Of a stretch of 14,268 bases of DNA, positions 1-7,789 are shown one piece after another (position 1 is the first letter of the stretch; every line of letters starts with the position of its first letter). A program made the translations under genes and the position numbers. The notes beneath the pieces were generated by a model. The model worked only from the letters and a program-made list of their open reading frames with translations. It searched no databases and was not told where the DNA came from. This DNA comes from Hyphomonadaceae bacterium UBA4763 (lineage in GTDB: Bacteria; Pseudomonadota; Alphaproteobacteria; Caulobacterales; Aquidulcibacteraceae): the NCBI GenBank assembly GCA_002403455.1, contig DHHV01000106.1, forward strand, positions 3,076 through 17,343, read 5' to 3'.

Positions 1-467
1 GAGCCGATATTGCCGCAGCCGATCAGGCCGAGCGTCTTCGCGAACAATTCAACGCCCATGAAGCGGTTCTTTTCCCATTTGCCGGCCTGGGTGGAGGAGT
101 CGGCGCTCGCCAATTGGCGGGCGGCGGCGAACATCATGGCGATGGCGTGCTCGGCTGTGGTGATCGAATTGCCGAACGGGGTGTTCATGACGACGATGCC
201 GCGCGCGGTCGCGGCCGGAATGTCGATATTGTCCACGCCAATGCCGGCGCGGCCGATGACTTTCAGCCGGGTCGCCGCCGCAATCACAGCGGCATTGGCT
301 TTGGTGGCCGAACGTACGGCGAGGCCGTCATATTCGCCGATAATCCCCAGCAATTCGTCGGGCTTCAGCCCGGTTTTCTGGTGGGCGACGATGCCGCGGC
401 GGGCGAAAATCTCCAAGGCGGCGGGGGATAATTCATCAGCGATCAGAACTTTGGGGGCTTGCGGCAT
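1..467 (-). CDS. serA: D-3-phosphoglycerate dehydrogenase, N-terminal part (cut by window edge)
   Basis: SerA oxidises 3-phosphoglycerate to 3-phosphohydroxypyruvate with NAD+, the first step of serine synthesis in the cytosol. 155 complete codons are visible. The N-terminal substrate-domain half shows the family signatures VRSATK (about residues 51-56) and RAGIGVDNID (about 73-82), then NTPFGNS and TTAEHA. The visible part ends inside the NAD-binding Rossmann turn GLIGCGNIG (about 147-155). The ATG at 467 is chosen because GGAG lies six bases before it. An in-frame ATG four codons upstream (479) has no good ribosome site. It follows serC after an 84-base gap and is probably cotranscribed with it. 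The gap holds a short CCCG/CGGG hairpin and a T-run but no convincing terminator. The family is certain; the full length is unknown. Confidence 0.95.
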   Translation of the reverse strand, partial: MPQAPKVLIADELSPAALEIFARRGIVAHQKTGLKPDELLGIIGEYDGLAVRSATKANAAVIAAATRLKVIGRAGIGVDNIDIPAATARGIVVMNTPFGNSITTAEHAIAMMFAAARQLASADSSTQAGKWEKNRFMGVELFAKTLGLIGCGNIG

Positions 468-551
468 GGAATGCTCCATCAAGACAAAAGATGTGGAAAC
501 AGGAACCCGACAGGCGGGATCAAAAAAGGTGAAAAGATAAAATCGGGCGGT

Positions 552-1730
552 TCAGCCGAGCTCGGCGACCACGCTCGCAAAGGCCCAATCAAGCCACAGC
601 GTCAGCGCCTGGAGATCGGCGCGCTCGATCGTCGCCGCGCACCAGATGCGCAAGCCCGGCGGGGCGGTCCGATAGGACGCCGCATCGAGCGCGACGCCTT
701 CCTTCTCGAGCAGGCCCGCCAATTTCTTGGCGAAGTCAGCCTGCCCCTCGGCGCCGAGCGCCAAGACGCGCGGATCGACGATCTGCACGCAGACGCCCGT
801 ATTGGTCCAGGTCGCCCGGTCTTGCGCCAAATTGGCCGCCCACGCGCTGTTCGCCATCCAGTCATGCAACACGGCGGCGTTCGCATCGGCGCGGGCGATC
901 AAGGCGGGCAGGCCGCCGATCGCTTCGGCCCACGTCAGCGCATCGTGATAATCCTCGAGCGCCAGCATGGACGGGGTGTTGATCGTCGCGCCTTGGAACA
1001 ATTCCTCGTCCAGTTTGCCCTTTTTGGTCATCCGGAAGATTTTCGGCAGCGGCCGGTCCGGCGTGAAGCTTTCCAGGCGCTCGACCGCGCGCGGGCTCAA
1101 GATCAGCATGCCGTGGGCGGCTTCGCCCCCCAGCACTTTTTGCCAGGAAAACGTGGTGACGTCGCATTTGTCCCAAGCGATTGCTTGCGCAAAGGCGGCC
1201 GAGGTTGCGTCATTGATGGCGACGCCCGCGCGGTCGGCGGCGATCCAGTCGAAATCGGGGATTTTCACGCCGGCCGTGGTGCCGTTTTGGGTGAAAACAA
1301 TATCGGCATCGGCCCGCGCGGCGCGCAAATCCGGCAATACGCCATAAGGCGCGACATGGATTTTGGCGTCGAGCTTCAATTGCTTGACGGCGTCGGTGAC
1401 CCAATCCTCGCCAAAGCTTTCCCAGGCGAACACATCAACAGGGCGTGGGCCCAGCATCGACCACATCGCCATTTCGACGGCGCCGGTGTCGGAGGCCGGC
1501 ACGATCGCGCAGCGATAATCAGCCGGAACGCCGAGCAGGGCTTTCGTGCGCTCGATCGCCGATTGCAGACGGGCCTTGCCCGGCTTTGACCGGTGCGAGC
1601 GTCCCAAAACAGCGTTATTAAGATTGTCGAGCGCCCAGCCGGGGCGCTTCTTGGTCGGACCCGAGGAAAAGCGCGGGTCTGAGGGGCGCGCGAGAGGTTT
1701 TGCCGGCGCGCCAGCGATCATGGTCGTCAT
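552..1730 (-). CDS. serC: Phosphoserine aminotransferase
   Basis: SerC is the PLP enzyme that transaminates 3-phosphohydroxypyruvate to phosphoserine using glutamate, the second step of serine synthesis. It also serves pyridoxine synthesis in many bacteria. The 392-residue product begins with an FSSGPTKKRPGW stretch (21-32), then LGRSHRSKPGK (42-52). The likely Schiff-base lysine is K198 in FSWQKVLGGEAAHG, followed by TINTPSML (249-256) and PPGLRIW (357-363). It belongs to the longer serC type common in alphaproteobacteria rather than the roughly 360-residue enteric form. The ATG at 1730 follows GGGAGA. A second in-frame ATG at 1721 is possible. It is the first gene of a serC-serA operon, and the leader just upstream suggests control of translation initiation. 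Confidence 0.97.
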   Translation of the reverse strand: MTTMIAGAPAKPLARPSDPRFSSGPTKKRPGWALDNLNNAVLGRSHRSKPGKARLQSAIERTKALLGVPADYRCAIVPASDTGAVEMAMWSMLGPRPVDVFAWESFGEDWVTDAVKQLKLDAKIHVAPYGVLPDLRAARADADIVFTQNGTTAGVKIPDFDWIAADRAGVAINDATSAAFAQAIAWDKCDVTTFSWQKVLGGEAAHGMLILSPRAVERLESFTPDRPLPKIFRMTKKGKLDEELFQGATINTPSMLALEDYHDALTWAEAIGGLPALIARADANAAVLHDWMANSAWAANLAQDRATWTNTGVCVQIVDPRVLALGAEGQADFAKKLAGLLEKEGVALDAASYRTAPPGLRIWCAATIERADLQALTLWLDWAFASVVAELG

Positions 1731-1797
1731 CGATGTCTCCCATCCTTACAGATGGGCTGCACGCCGTTGGGAGCGTGTGGCCCGCCCGCGACGGGCC
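1731..1797 (-). promoter_or_regulatory. serC-type leader RNA covering the serC ribosome binding site
   Basis: Read on the minus strand, three hairpins precede serC. The first pairs GGCCCG with CGGGCC (1797-1792 with 1784-1779; an alternative register pairs GCCCG with CGGGC around a three-base loop). The second is CACGC/GCGTG (1777-1773 with 1764-1760) around an eight-base loop. The last is CCCATC/GATGGG (1756-1751 with 1744-1739) around TGTAAG. The 3' arm of the last hairpin runs into the Shine-Dalgarno GGGAG (1741-1737), so folding would hide the ribosome site. This fits the serC leader family described upstream of serC-serA operons in alphaproteobacteria (Rfam serC), whose final stem also overlaps the ribosome binding site. 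The family assignment is from memory and no covariance search was run. Confidence 0.7.
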
Positions 1798-1860
1798 CCA
1801 AATCGCGGGCGAAGTCAAGCAGATTCGCGGGGCACAATGTTATCGCGGCTTTTGGGTGGT

Positions 1861-1890
1861 CTGACTTCAAATTAGACAAGCAAATACTAT
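1861..1890 (+). promoter_or_regulatory. Candidate promoter of the alternative oxidase gene
   Basis: CTGACT at 1861-1866 and TACTAT at 1885-1890 form a sigma70-like -35/-10 pair with an 18-base spacer. Each box matches four of six consensus bases. The transcript would start near 1897, giving a very short leader that contains GAGGAG before the ATG at 1913. The stretch is clearly AT-richer than its surroundings. Call by eye. Confidence 0.4.
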
Positions 1891-1893
1891 TTG
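1881..1893. promoter_or_regulatory. 13-bp perfect palindrome over the aox -10 box, possible operator
   Basis: CAAATA-C-TATTTG is a perfect inverted repeat around one central base, and it contains the predicted -10 box. A larger, looser symmetry (TCAAAT at 1867-1872 against ATTTGA at 1889-1894) surrounds it. A dimeric repressor could act here. It does not match the FNR/CRP or NsrR consensus as I know them. Chance in an AT-rich promoter is possible. Confidence 0.35.
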
Positions 1894-1912
1894 AGGGTGA
1901 GGAGTTATCGCC

Positions 1913-2590
1913 ATGCCTTTCGACGCGCAAAGCCCAATAGAGTTAAATTATCGCCACGATCCAAAAGATTTATCGGATCGCATTGCGATGGCGATTACCA
2001 AAGTCTTGCGGTTCTTTGCCGATCGGTTTTTCGCCAAAAGATATGGACACCGCGCCGTGGTTTTGGAAACGGTTGCGGCCGTGCCGGGCATGGTCGGCGG
2101 CATGCTCAACCACCTTAAATCCTTGCGGAAAATGCAAGGCGATCGCGGCTGGATCCGCACGCTGCTCGACGAGGCGGAAAACGAACGGATGCATTTGATG
2201 ACGTTCATCGCGGTGGCAAAGCCGTCCCTGATCGAGCGGTTGATCGTGCTCTTGGCGCAAGGCGTCTTCTTTAACGCCTTCTTTTTGCTCTATTTGCTGG
2301 CCCCCAAGACCGCGCATCGCCTCGTCGGCTATTTCGAAGAAGAAGCCGTCGTCAGCTATACCGATTATTTGCGCCAGATCGATGCCGGCAAGGTTCCAAA
2401 CGGGCCTGCGCCGCAGATCGCGATTGATTATTGGCGCCTCGCGCCCGATGCGCGCTTGCGCGACGTCGTCATCGCCGTACGGGCCGATGAGGCAGGCCAT
2501 CGCGACGTCAATCACCAATTTGCCGAAACCCTGATCGCCGATTGCGCCGCCGCTTCACTAGAATTTAGCCGCCGAGATATTCAAGGCTGA
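1913..2590 (+). CDS. aox: Alternative oxidase (cyanide-insensitive ubiquinol oxidase)
   Basis: AOX is a di-iron protein bound to one face of the inner membrane. It oxidises ubiquinol and reduces oxygen to water without pumping protons. All ligand motifs of the family are present in the 225 residues: LET with E52, NERMHL with E91 and H94, EEEA at 142-145, and ADEAGHRDVNH with E193 and H196. A conserved tyrosine lies in SYTDYL (Y149). The hydrophobic patch at 107-130 fits the membrane-binding helices. The usual ADEAHHR reads ADEAGHR here, but the metal-binding E-x-x-H spacing is kept. Plant-type regulatory cysteines are absent; the only cysteine is C211. The start has GAGGAG upstream. The gene stands alone, divergent from serC, and its last 26 bases overlap the 3' end of trkA on the other strand. 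Confidence 0.95.
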   Translation: MPFDAQSPIELNYRHDPKDLSDRIAMAITKVLRFFADRFFAKRYGHRAVVLETVAAVPGMVGGMLNHLKSLRKMQGDRGWIRTLLDEAENERMHLMTFIAVAKPSLIERLIVLLAQGVFFNAFFLLYLLAPKTAHRLVGYFEEEAVVSYTDYLRQIDAGKVPNGPAPQIAIDYWRLAPDARLRDVVIAVRADEAGHRDVNHQFAETLIADCAAASLEFSRRDIQG

Positions 2591-3947
2591 CGCGGAACAT
2601 CCGCTCGACCGCTTTGATCTTCGGCTGTTCGGCAAATAGCAACACATGATCGCCTGCCGCGAAACGCTCGCCATTTTGCGGCGCAAAGATTGTCGCGCCG
2701 CGTTGGACAAGGCCGATCACTACCCCGTCCGGCAAAGCGTCATCGCGCATTGGCTTGTCAGCCAAATGCGAGGTCGGCGAAATGACCGCTTCGATGATCT
2801 CGCCGCCCGGCTCTGGGCCGATCTGGCGAACCGCCAAAATCCGCCCCTTGCGAAAATGCGGCGACAGCCGCGACACCATGACGTCTTGCGTCGAGACGAT
2901 GATATCGAGCCCCAGGGCTTCTTTGGCGGGTTCGGCGAGGCCGCTCGCCGCCAATATTACCGCCATTTTCGCGCCCAGCCGCTTGGCGTGAAAGCCGGCG
3001 AAAATATTGATATGGTCATTGTCGGTGACAGCAAAGACGATATCGGTGCGCTCGACATCGGCTTGCGCCAAGATGGCGGCGTCGGTCGCATCGCCATTCA
3101 GGACAATGGTCTTGCGCAAACCTTCCGCGGCGGCCTGCGCGCGCTGGGCGTTGCGCTCGATCATCGTAATCGTCACATTGGGGTCGGCTTCGAGAAGGCG
3201 GGCGAGTTCCATGCCGACGCGGCCGGCCCCGTCGATCAGAATGCGGCGATTGCGCAAACTGCGCTGCGAAAACGCGGTCAGAATCCGCTCGACGTCTTTG
3301 GCGGCGCTAACGCAATAGACCCGATCGCCGCTGCGGATGACATCGCCCGGCGCGATCGCGAAGATCTTCTCGCTGCGCTCGACCGCCACAATCTTTGCGT
3401 TCAGCCCTGGGAATAACTGAAACACCCCGCCCGCCTCGGCCCCGACCAGCGGCGAAGTGGGCCCGACATCCAATCCAAAGGCGCGCGCGGCTCCGGCGCA
3501 AAACGGCGCGATAAAGCTTGGTCCCGGGGTCTCCTGATGGCGCGCCAGCGCCCTGGCGATGTCGACTTCAGGCGAGAACACCGCGTCGATCGCGATATGC
3601 TGGCGCGAGAATAAATCCGAAAAAGCCGGGTTCAGATAACTGGCGTTGCGGATGCGCGCGATCTTGATCTGCGTCTCGAACAACCCGCCGGCGACCTCAC
3701 AGGCAACGATATTGACCTCGTCATTATGGGTCGTCGCAATGATGGCGTCGGCCTCGCGCCCGCCAGCGCGGTCAAGCACATCGGGCAGCGAGCCGAGCCC
3801 CACCACGCTGCGCACGTCGAGATCAGCCGCCAATTGCTCGGCGATATCGGGGTCCTGATCGACCACCGTGACGACATGCCCATCGCGCGCCAAGAACCGC
3901 GCGATCGCCGCGCCGACGCGGCCCACCCCGACAACGATGACCCGCAT
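2565..3947 (-). CDS. trkA: Trk potassium uptake system NAD-binding protein
   Basis: TrkA is the cytosolic gating subunit that binds NAD(H) or ATP and controls Trk-type potassium uptake through TrkH or TrkG. The 460 residues show two tandem RCK units, as in full-length TrkA. The first Rossmann fold has GVGRVG at 7-12 with D30 as ribose-binding acid, then a TrkA-C domain (about 140-220). The second has DGAGRVG at 239-245 with E264, then a TrkA-C domain (about 370-455). It follows ntrX by six bases, with a weak GGTGA ribosome site inside the ntrX stop region, so it is almost surely cotranscribed with ntrYX. This order is common in alphaproteobacteria. No channel subunit is in the window. Confidence 0.96.
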   Translation of the reverse strand: MRVIVVGVGRVGAAIARFLARDGHVVTVVDQDPDIAEQLAADLDVRSVVGLGSLPDVLDRAGGREADAIIATTHNDEVNIVACEVAGGLFETQIKIARIRNASYLNPAFSDLFSRQHIAIDAVFSPEVDIARALARHQETPGPSFIAPFCAGAARAFGLDVGPTSPLVGAEAGGVFQLFPGLNAKIVAVERSEKIFAIAPGDVIRSGDRVYCVSAAKDVERILTAFSQRSLRNRRILIDGAGRVGMELARLLEADPNVTITMIERNAQRAQAAAEGLRKTIVLNGDATDAAILAQADVERTDIVFAVTDNDHINIFAGFHAKRLGAKMAVILAASGLAEPAKEALGLDIIVSTQDVMVSRLSPHFRKGRILAVRQIGPEPGGEIIEAVISPTSHLADKPMRDDALPDGVVIGLVQRGATIFAPQNGERFAAGDHVLLFAEQPKIKAVERMFRVSLEYLGG

Positions 3948-3953
3948 CTATAT

Positions 3954-5339
3954 TCACCAATTTTCCGACGATTTGTCGTGATCGACGCCCAGCACTTTCA
4001 GCTTCCGGTGCAGCGCCGAGCGCTCCATACCGATAAACTGGGCGGTGCGCGAGATATTGCCGCCAAAGCGGGTAATCTGCAGCATCAGATATTCGCGCTC
4101 AAATTGCTCGCGCGCATCGCGCAAGGGAAGGCCGATCACCTCGGTGGCCGACGCGCTGCGCGCTTGCCCGCTCCAGCCAAGATCGGAAGGAATATCGCCA
4201 ATGCCGATCGGTTGGCCAGGGTCGCCGCCCGACAGGATCAAAATCCGTTCGATCATATTGCGCAGCTGGCGGATATTGCCCGGCCATTCAGAGGCTTGCA
4301 GCGCGCCGATCGCCTCGCTCGACATCCGCCGCGCTGGCGCGCCTTGCGCTTCGGCGATTTTTTGCAGGAAATGCTCGATCAGCAGCGGAATGTCCTCGCG
4401 TCGCTCGCTCAAGGCCGGCACGCGCAGCGGCACGACATTGAGGCGGTGAAACAAATCTTCGCGGAAACGGTGCTTGCCGATCTCCTCGCGCAAATCCTTG
4501 CAGGTCGAGGACACGACCCGCACATTGACCTGGACGTCGGTCGCGCCATTGACGCGGCGAAAGCGCTGATCGACCAGCACGCGCAGCAATTTGGCCTGGG
4601 TGTCGTAGGGCATTTCCGCCACTTCATCGAGCAGCAGCGTGCCGTTATGGGCTTCCTCCAGCGCGCCGATCCGCAAGATGCGGCCATCATCGGCTTCCTC
4701 GCCGAACAAGGCTTGTTCGACGCGATCGGGATCGAGGCTTGCCGCATTGATCGCCACAAAGGCCCCGGGACGCTTGGATTGGGTGTGCAAAAAGCGTGCA
4801 AAGGTCTCTTTGCCCGAGCCGGGCGGGCCGGTGAACAACACGCGGCTATTGCCCGGCGCGATCCGGCTTGCGGCGGTGACGAGCGCATGGATGATGGCGG
4901 AGCGGCCGATGACTTGCTGATGGCGCCCGCCGCTCGAGGCGATCAGATGGGCGTTTTCGCGCCGCAGCCGCGCCGCTTCCAAGGCCCGCTCGACGACGAC
5001 CAACAGCCGATCCGCCGAAAATGGCTTTTCGATGAAATCATAGGCGCCTTGACGGATGGCCTGGATGGCCGTTTCGATCGTGCCATGGCCGCTCATGACG
5101 ATGACCGGCAGATTGCGGTCGATTTCCTTGATGATTTTCAGCACGTCGAGGCCGTCGAGCTCGCTGCCCTTCAGCCACACATCGAGCACCACCAAGGCCG
5201 GCGCGCGCAATTTGATCATGTTGAGCGCCGAGGCCGCGTCATGGGCGACGCGCGGGGCATAGCCCTCGTCTTCCAGAATGCCCGTGACGACCTCGCGGAC
5301 ATCCTGCTCATCGTCGACGATCAAAATATCCGGACCCAT
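3954..5339 (-). CDS. ntrX: Nitrogen/redox response regulator NtrX
   Basis: NtrX is the response-regulator partner of NtrY and acts in nitrogen, redox and envelope responses of alphaproteobacteria. From this start the product has 461 residues: a receiver domain with phosphoacceptor D53 (VVLDVWL) and conserved K105 (EKPF), an AAA+ domain with the Walker-A variant GPPGSGK (171-177), and a C-terminal Fis-type HTH (about 410-457). The sigma54-contact GAFTGA loop is missing: the region reads LFGEEADDG-RILRIGALEEA. This matches the alphaproteobacterial NtrX type, which binds DNA but probably does not open sigma54 promoters. The ATG at 5339 has GGAG six bases upstream. Another ATG at 5351, touching the ntrY stop codon, would add four residues but lacks a ribosome site. 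Confidence 0.95.
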   Translation of the reverse strand: MGPDILIVDDEQDVREVVTGILEDEGYAPRVAHDAASALNMIKLRAPALVVLDVWLKGSELDGLDVLKIIKEIDRNLPVIVMSGHGTIETAIQAIRQGAYDFIEKPFSADRLLVVVERALEAARLRRENAHLIASSGGRHQQVIGRSAIIHALVTAASRIAPGNSRVLFTGPPGSGKETFARFLHTQSKRPGAFVAINAASLDPDRVEQALFGEEADDGRILRIGALEEAHNGTLLLDEVAEMPYDTQAKLLRVLVDQRFRRVNGATDVQVNVRVVSSTCKDLREEIGKHRFREDLFHRLNVVPLRVPALSERREDIPLLIEHFLQKIAEAQGAPARRMSSEAIGALQASEWPGNIRQLRNMIERILILSGGDPGQPIGIGDIPSDLGWSGQARSASATEVIGLPLRDAREQFEREYLMLQITRFGGNISRTAQFIGMERSALHRKLKVLGVDHDKSSENW

Positions 5340-5351
5340 TGAACGCTCCAT

Positions 5352-7541
5352 TTACGCTGCTTGCGCCGATTCGGGGCTGATTGAAGAAGGGGTGGGCAAT
5401 TCGACGCGCACGCGCCCGCCGCGCGCGCCTTCGCCGCGATCGAGCAACAAGATGGCGCCGCCATGGTCCTCGATAATGCGCTTGACGATCGCAAGGCCAA
5501 GCCCAACGCCCTGTTCGCGTGAGGTGACGTAAGGCTCAAACAGGCGCTCGCGGTCCGTGCTCGGGAAGCCGACGCCGCTGTCGATGACGTCGACGATGAT
5601 TTTCTCCTGCTCGCTGGCGATCGAAACCAAAACGGTCCCGAGCAAATCGGCCTCGGCGGCGTCCCCGCCCTCCGGCGCGCGGGTCGGATTGCGGATCGCT
5701 TCAGCGGCGTTCTTCAACAAATTGGCGAAGGCTTGGCCCAGCAAATGCGGATCGGCGCGCAATTCCACCGGGGCTTCCGGCCCTGTCAATGCAAAGCTCA
5801 CCTTCGGTTCGGCGACCTCGCGCGCTTCAATCTGCTCCTGGATCAGAGTGCGAAGGTCCACGACCCCGAAAACCGGGGTCGGCATGGTCGCAAAGCTGGC
5901 GAAATGATCGATCAGCCGATGAATGCCATCGACATGGCGCACGATCGTTCGCGTGCTCGAGTCAAACACCTCTTGGTCGCGGGTGATCTGGCTTTTGAAT
6001 TTGCGCGCCAGCCGCTCGGCCGCCAGCCGGATCGGAGTGAGTGGGTTCTTCACCTCATGAGCGATGCGGCGCGCAACATCGCGCCAGGCCGCCGCCCGCT
6101 GGGCTTCGACGAGGCGCGTCATGTCGTCAAAGGTCAACACTTCGACATGGCCTTGTTCATTGAAGCGGGCCCGAACGTCGAGCACGCGTGACGCCAGCTC
6201 GCGTTTCAACACAATCTGGCTGGTCGAGACGAAGGCCTCCGGCGCGTGCTGGGTGAGGAATTCGGCAAATTCCGGCGCGATCTCGGCCAACCGCCGGCCC
6301 AACACCGCCTCGCCTGAGCGCCCCAAGAGCGCCGCCGCCGGCGCGTTGATCGTCTGGATCGCGCCTGTGGCGTCGAGCGCCACCACGCCGGCCGACACCC
6401 CGCCCAGCACCGTCTCGATAAACCGCGAGCGCGCTTCGGCATTGGCCCGTTCGGTCAGCAAGTCGGCGCGCTGGGCGTCCAATTGCGAGGTCATCCGATT
6501 AAAGGCCGATTGCAGGGTCGAGACCTCGTTGACGCGCGGCGAGGGCTGGACTTTGACCGAAAAATCGCCTTGTGCGACTTTGCGCGCCGCCCGCGCCAGC
6601 CCCACGATCGGTTGTGACGTCTCTTTGCCGATCCGCAAACCGAGCCAAATCGCCCCGATCAAGACGATCGCCATGATCTCGGCATAGCCGATCAAATAAG
6701 AAATCTGGGCGCGGTTATTGGCTTCCGACACCCCACGCCAGGAATCAAGCGCCATCTGCGCGTCATCGAGCGTGCGCAAGAACCCCGGCGCGTAATTGCG
6801 CGTCACCGCCAAAATGCGCTCATTTGGGCCAAAGCGCGCAAAGGCCTGCAATTGATCGCGGTCCGCGAGCGAGCGCAGCGCTACAATACCCGATTGCAGA
6901 TCGGCCGGCGCTATGGGCGGGGTTGCATTGGCCGAATTGCTCGCCACCCCAATGATCCAGGACCCGTCCGCCGCATAAAGATGCACCGCGCCAAAACCGC
7001 GAAAGATCGCCTGCTCGCGCAGATAATCCTGGAACTGCCCTGAGGCGGGATCGACCGCGCCGGCATTGAGCAAATCGCTCTGCATGGCGCGCATCTCGCC
7101 TTCGATCGCGGCGCGCTCCTGTGCGACAAAGGCGTTGGCGGCGCTGGTCGAGGTCTCGACGATCCGGTTCAAGCGATCGGAAAACCAGGCGTCAATGCCG
7201 CGATTGAGCGCGAAGGTCAGCACGATCCCGACGATCAGAGCGGGGACAAAAGCCGCTGCGGCGAAGACGGCGGCGAATTGGCGCTGCAGCGCGCTGCCAG
7301 CTTTGGCGCTGCGGCGCGGCCGACGCAGGTCAAACGCCACCAGCCCCATCAGCAGCGCGATGATCAGCCCATCGATCCCGAACGGGATCACGGGCGGCAG
7401 GCCCGGCTCGGCCCGTTGGTCAAGCACCGTTGCGTAAAGCCCAAAGGCGGCCATGGCGAGCCCGACCATGAGGCCCAAGGCGATGATCGCATCGCGCAGA
7501 ACGCGTCCGGCCCGGGGTCTGAACTGGGTTTCTGCGTCCAT
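5352..7541 (-). CDS. ntrY: Sensor histidine kinase NtrY
   Basis: NtrY is the inner-membrane sensor kinase that phosphorylates NtrX. From the ATG at 7541 it has 729 residues: three N-terminal membrane segments (about 15-39, 54-71, 88-111), a periplasmic region of about 175 residues, a fourth segment (about 286-304), a HAMP linker, a PAS domain (about 375-470) and the kinase core. The core has the H box AHEVKNPLTPI with H495, an N box with N611 (NLLKNAAEAI), DSGVGF and GVGLGLAI. An in-frame GTG at 7628 would add 29 residues, but these look unlike NtrY and lie in AT-richer DNA, so the ATG is preferred. Neither start has a clear ribosome site. Its stop directly abuts ntrX. ntrBC, often just upstream in this class, is absent here. 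Confidence 0.93.
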   Translation of the reverse strand: MDAETQFRPRAGRVLRDAIIALGLMVGLAMAAFGLYATVLDQRAEPGLPPVIPFGIDGLIIALLMGLVAFDLRRPRRSAKAGSALQRQFAAVFAAAAFVPALIVGIVLTFALNRGIDAWFSDRLNRIVETSTSAANAFVAQERAAIEGEMRAMQSDLLNAGAVDPASGQFQDYLREQAIFRGFGAVHLYAADGSWIIGVASNSANATPPIAPADLQSGIVALRSLADRDQLQAFARFGPNERILAVTRNYAPGFLRTLDDAQMALDSWRGVSEANNRAQISYLIGYAEIMAIVLIGAIWLGLRIGKETSQPIVGLARAARKVAQGDFSVKVQPSPRVNEVSTLQSAFNRMTSQLDAQRADLLTERANAEARSRFIETVLGGVSAGVVALDATGAIQTINAPAAALLGRSGEAVLGRRLAEIAPEFAEFLTQHAPEAFVSTSQIVLKRELASRVLDVRARFNEQGHVEVLTFDDMTRLVEAQRAAAWRDVARRIAHEVKNPLTPIRLAAERLARKFKSQITRDQEVFDSSTRTIVRHVDGIHRLIDHFASFATMPTPVFGVVDLRTLIQEQIEAREVAEPKVSFALTGPEAPVELRADPHLLGQAFANLLKNAAEAIRNPTRAPEGGDAAEADLLGTVLVSIASEQEKIIVDVIDSGVGFPSTDRERLFEPYVTSREQGVGLGLAIVKRIIEDHGGAILLLDRGEGARGGRVRVELPTPSSISPESAQAA

Positions 7542-7550
7542 AAGCGACCG

Positions 7551-7559
7551 ATTGTAGCA
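7551..7559 (-). promoter_or_regulatory. Extended -10-like element next to the ntrY start
   Basis: On the minus strand TGCTACAAT (TG-N-TACAAT) ends nine bases before the preferred ntrY ATG. Transcription from it would begin almost at the ATG, giving a nearly leaderless mRNA. That would fit the absence of a ribosome site there. The -35 region (GCAACA) is poor. Weak support. Confidence 0.3.
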
Positions 7560-7645
7560 AATCTGCCACAGATTGTTGCGCGAAAGCCTCGCTTTGACAA
7601 GCGTTTTTTCAGTAAACGCCCTTCGCACGCAACGCGCCAGCCAAT

Positions 7646-7662
7646 CATCTGGATTTCAGATG
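7646..7662. repeat. Short inverted repeat upstream of ntrY
   Basis: CATCTG-GATTT-CAGATG is a 6-bp inverted repeat with a five-base spacer; with one bulge it extends to ATC/GAT. It lies between the distal promoter candidate and ntrY. It could be an operator or a small hairpin in the ntrY leader. The rest of the 254-base gap (7542-7795) is AT-rich and shows no gene. Confidence 0.4.
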
Positions 7663-7760
7663 GATATAGGTTCCAAACTGCGGCGTCTGTTGTTGGAAAT
7701 TTTTGTTGAAATGCGCCGATTACCTGGTGAATCGTGCAGAACACGTCAGAGGCCGCGATG

Positions 7761-7789
7761 ATTGTTTATAAATACAACATAGAAGTCAA
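7761..7789 (-). promoter_or_regulatory. Candidate distal promoter of ntrY-ntrX-trkA
   Basis: On the minus strand TTGACT (7789-7784) and AACAAT (7766-7761) are separated by exactly 17 bases, giving a sigma70-like promoter with a good -35. It begins seven bases past the stop codon of the M56 protease gene and would give an ntrY leader of roughly 210 bases. It suggests that ntrYX-trkA is transcribed on its own. Call by eye. Confidence 0.45.

Noticed and set aside
555..566. GCCGAGCTCGGC palindrome at the end of serC
   Set aside because: It lies inside the last codons of serC, is not followed by a T-tract, and is likely a by-product of GC-rich coding sequence.
459..1589. Long open frame (376 codons) on the plus strand opposite serC
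   Set aside because: It lies fully antisense to a clear SerC, is rich in Arg/Gly/Ala/His typical of GC-rich shadows, and has no recognisable domain.
3726..5342. 538-codon open frame on the plus strand opposite trkA and ntrX
   Set aside because: It spans two certain genes and their junction on the other strand. Its composition is shadow-like and its length follows from GC-rich third positions.
7629..7744. Possible small protein starting at 7744 on the minus strand (MFCTIHQVIGAF...)
   Set aside because: The frame runs out of phase into ntrY for most of its length, has no ribosome site and no recognisable feature. The part outside ntrY is under 40 codons.
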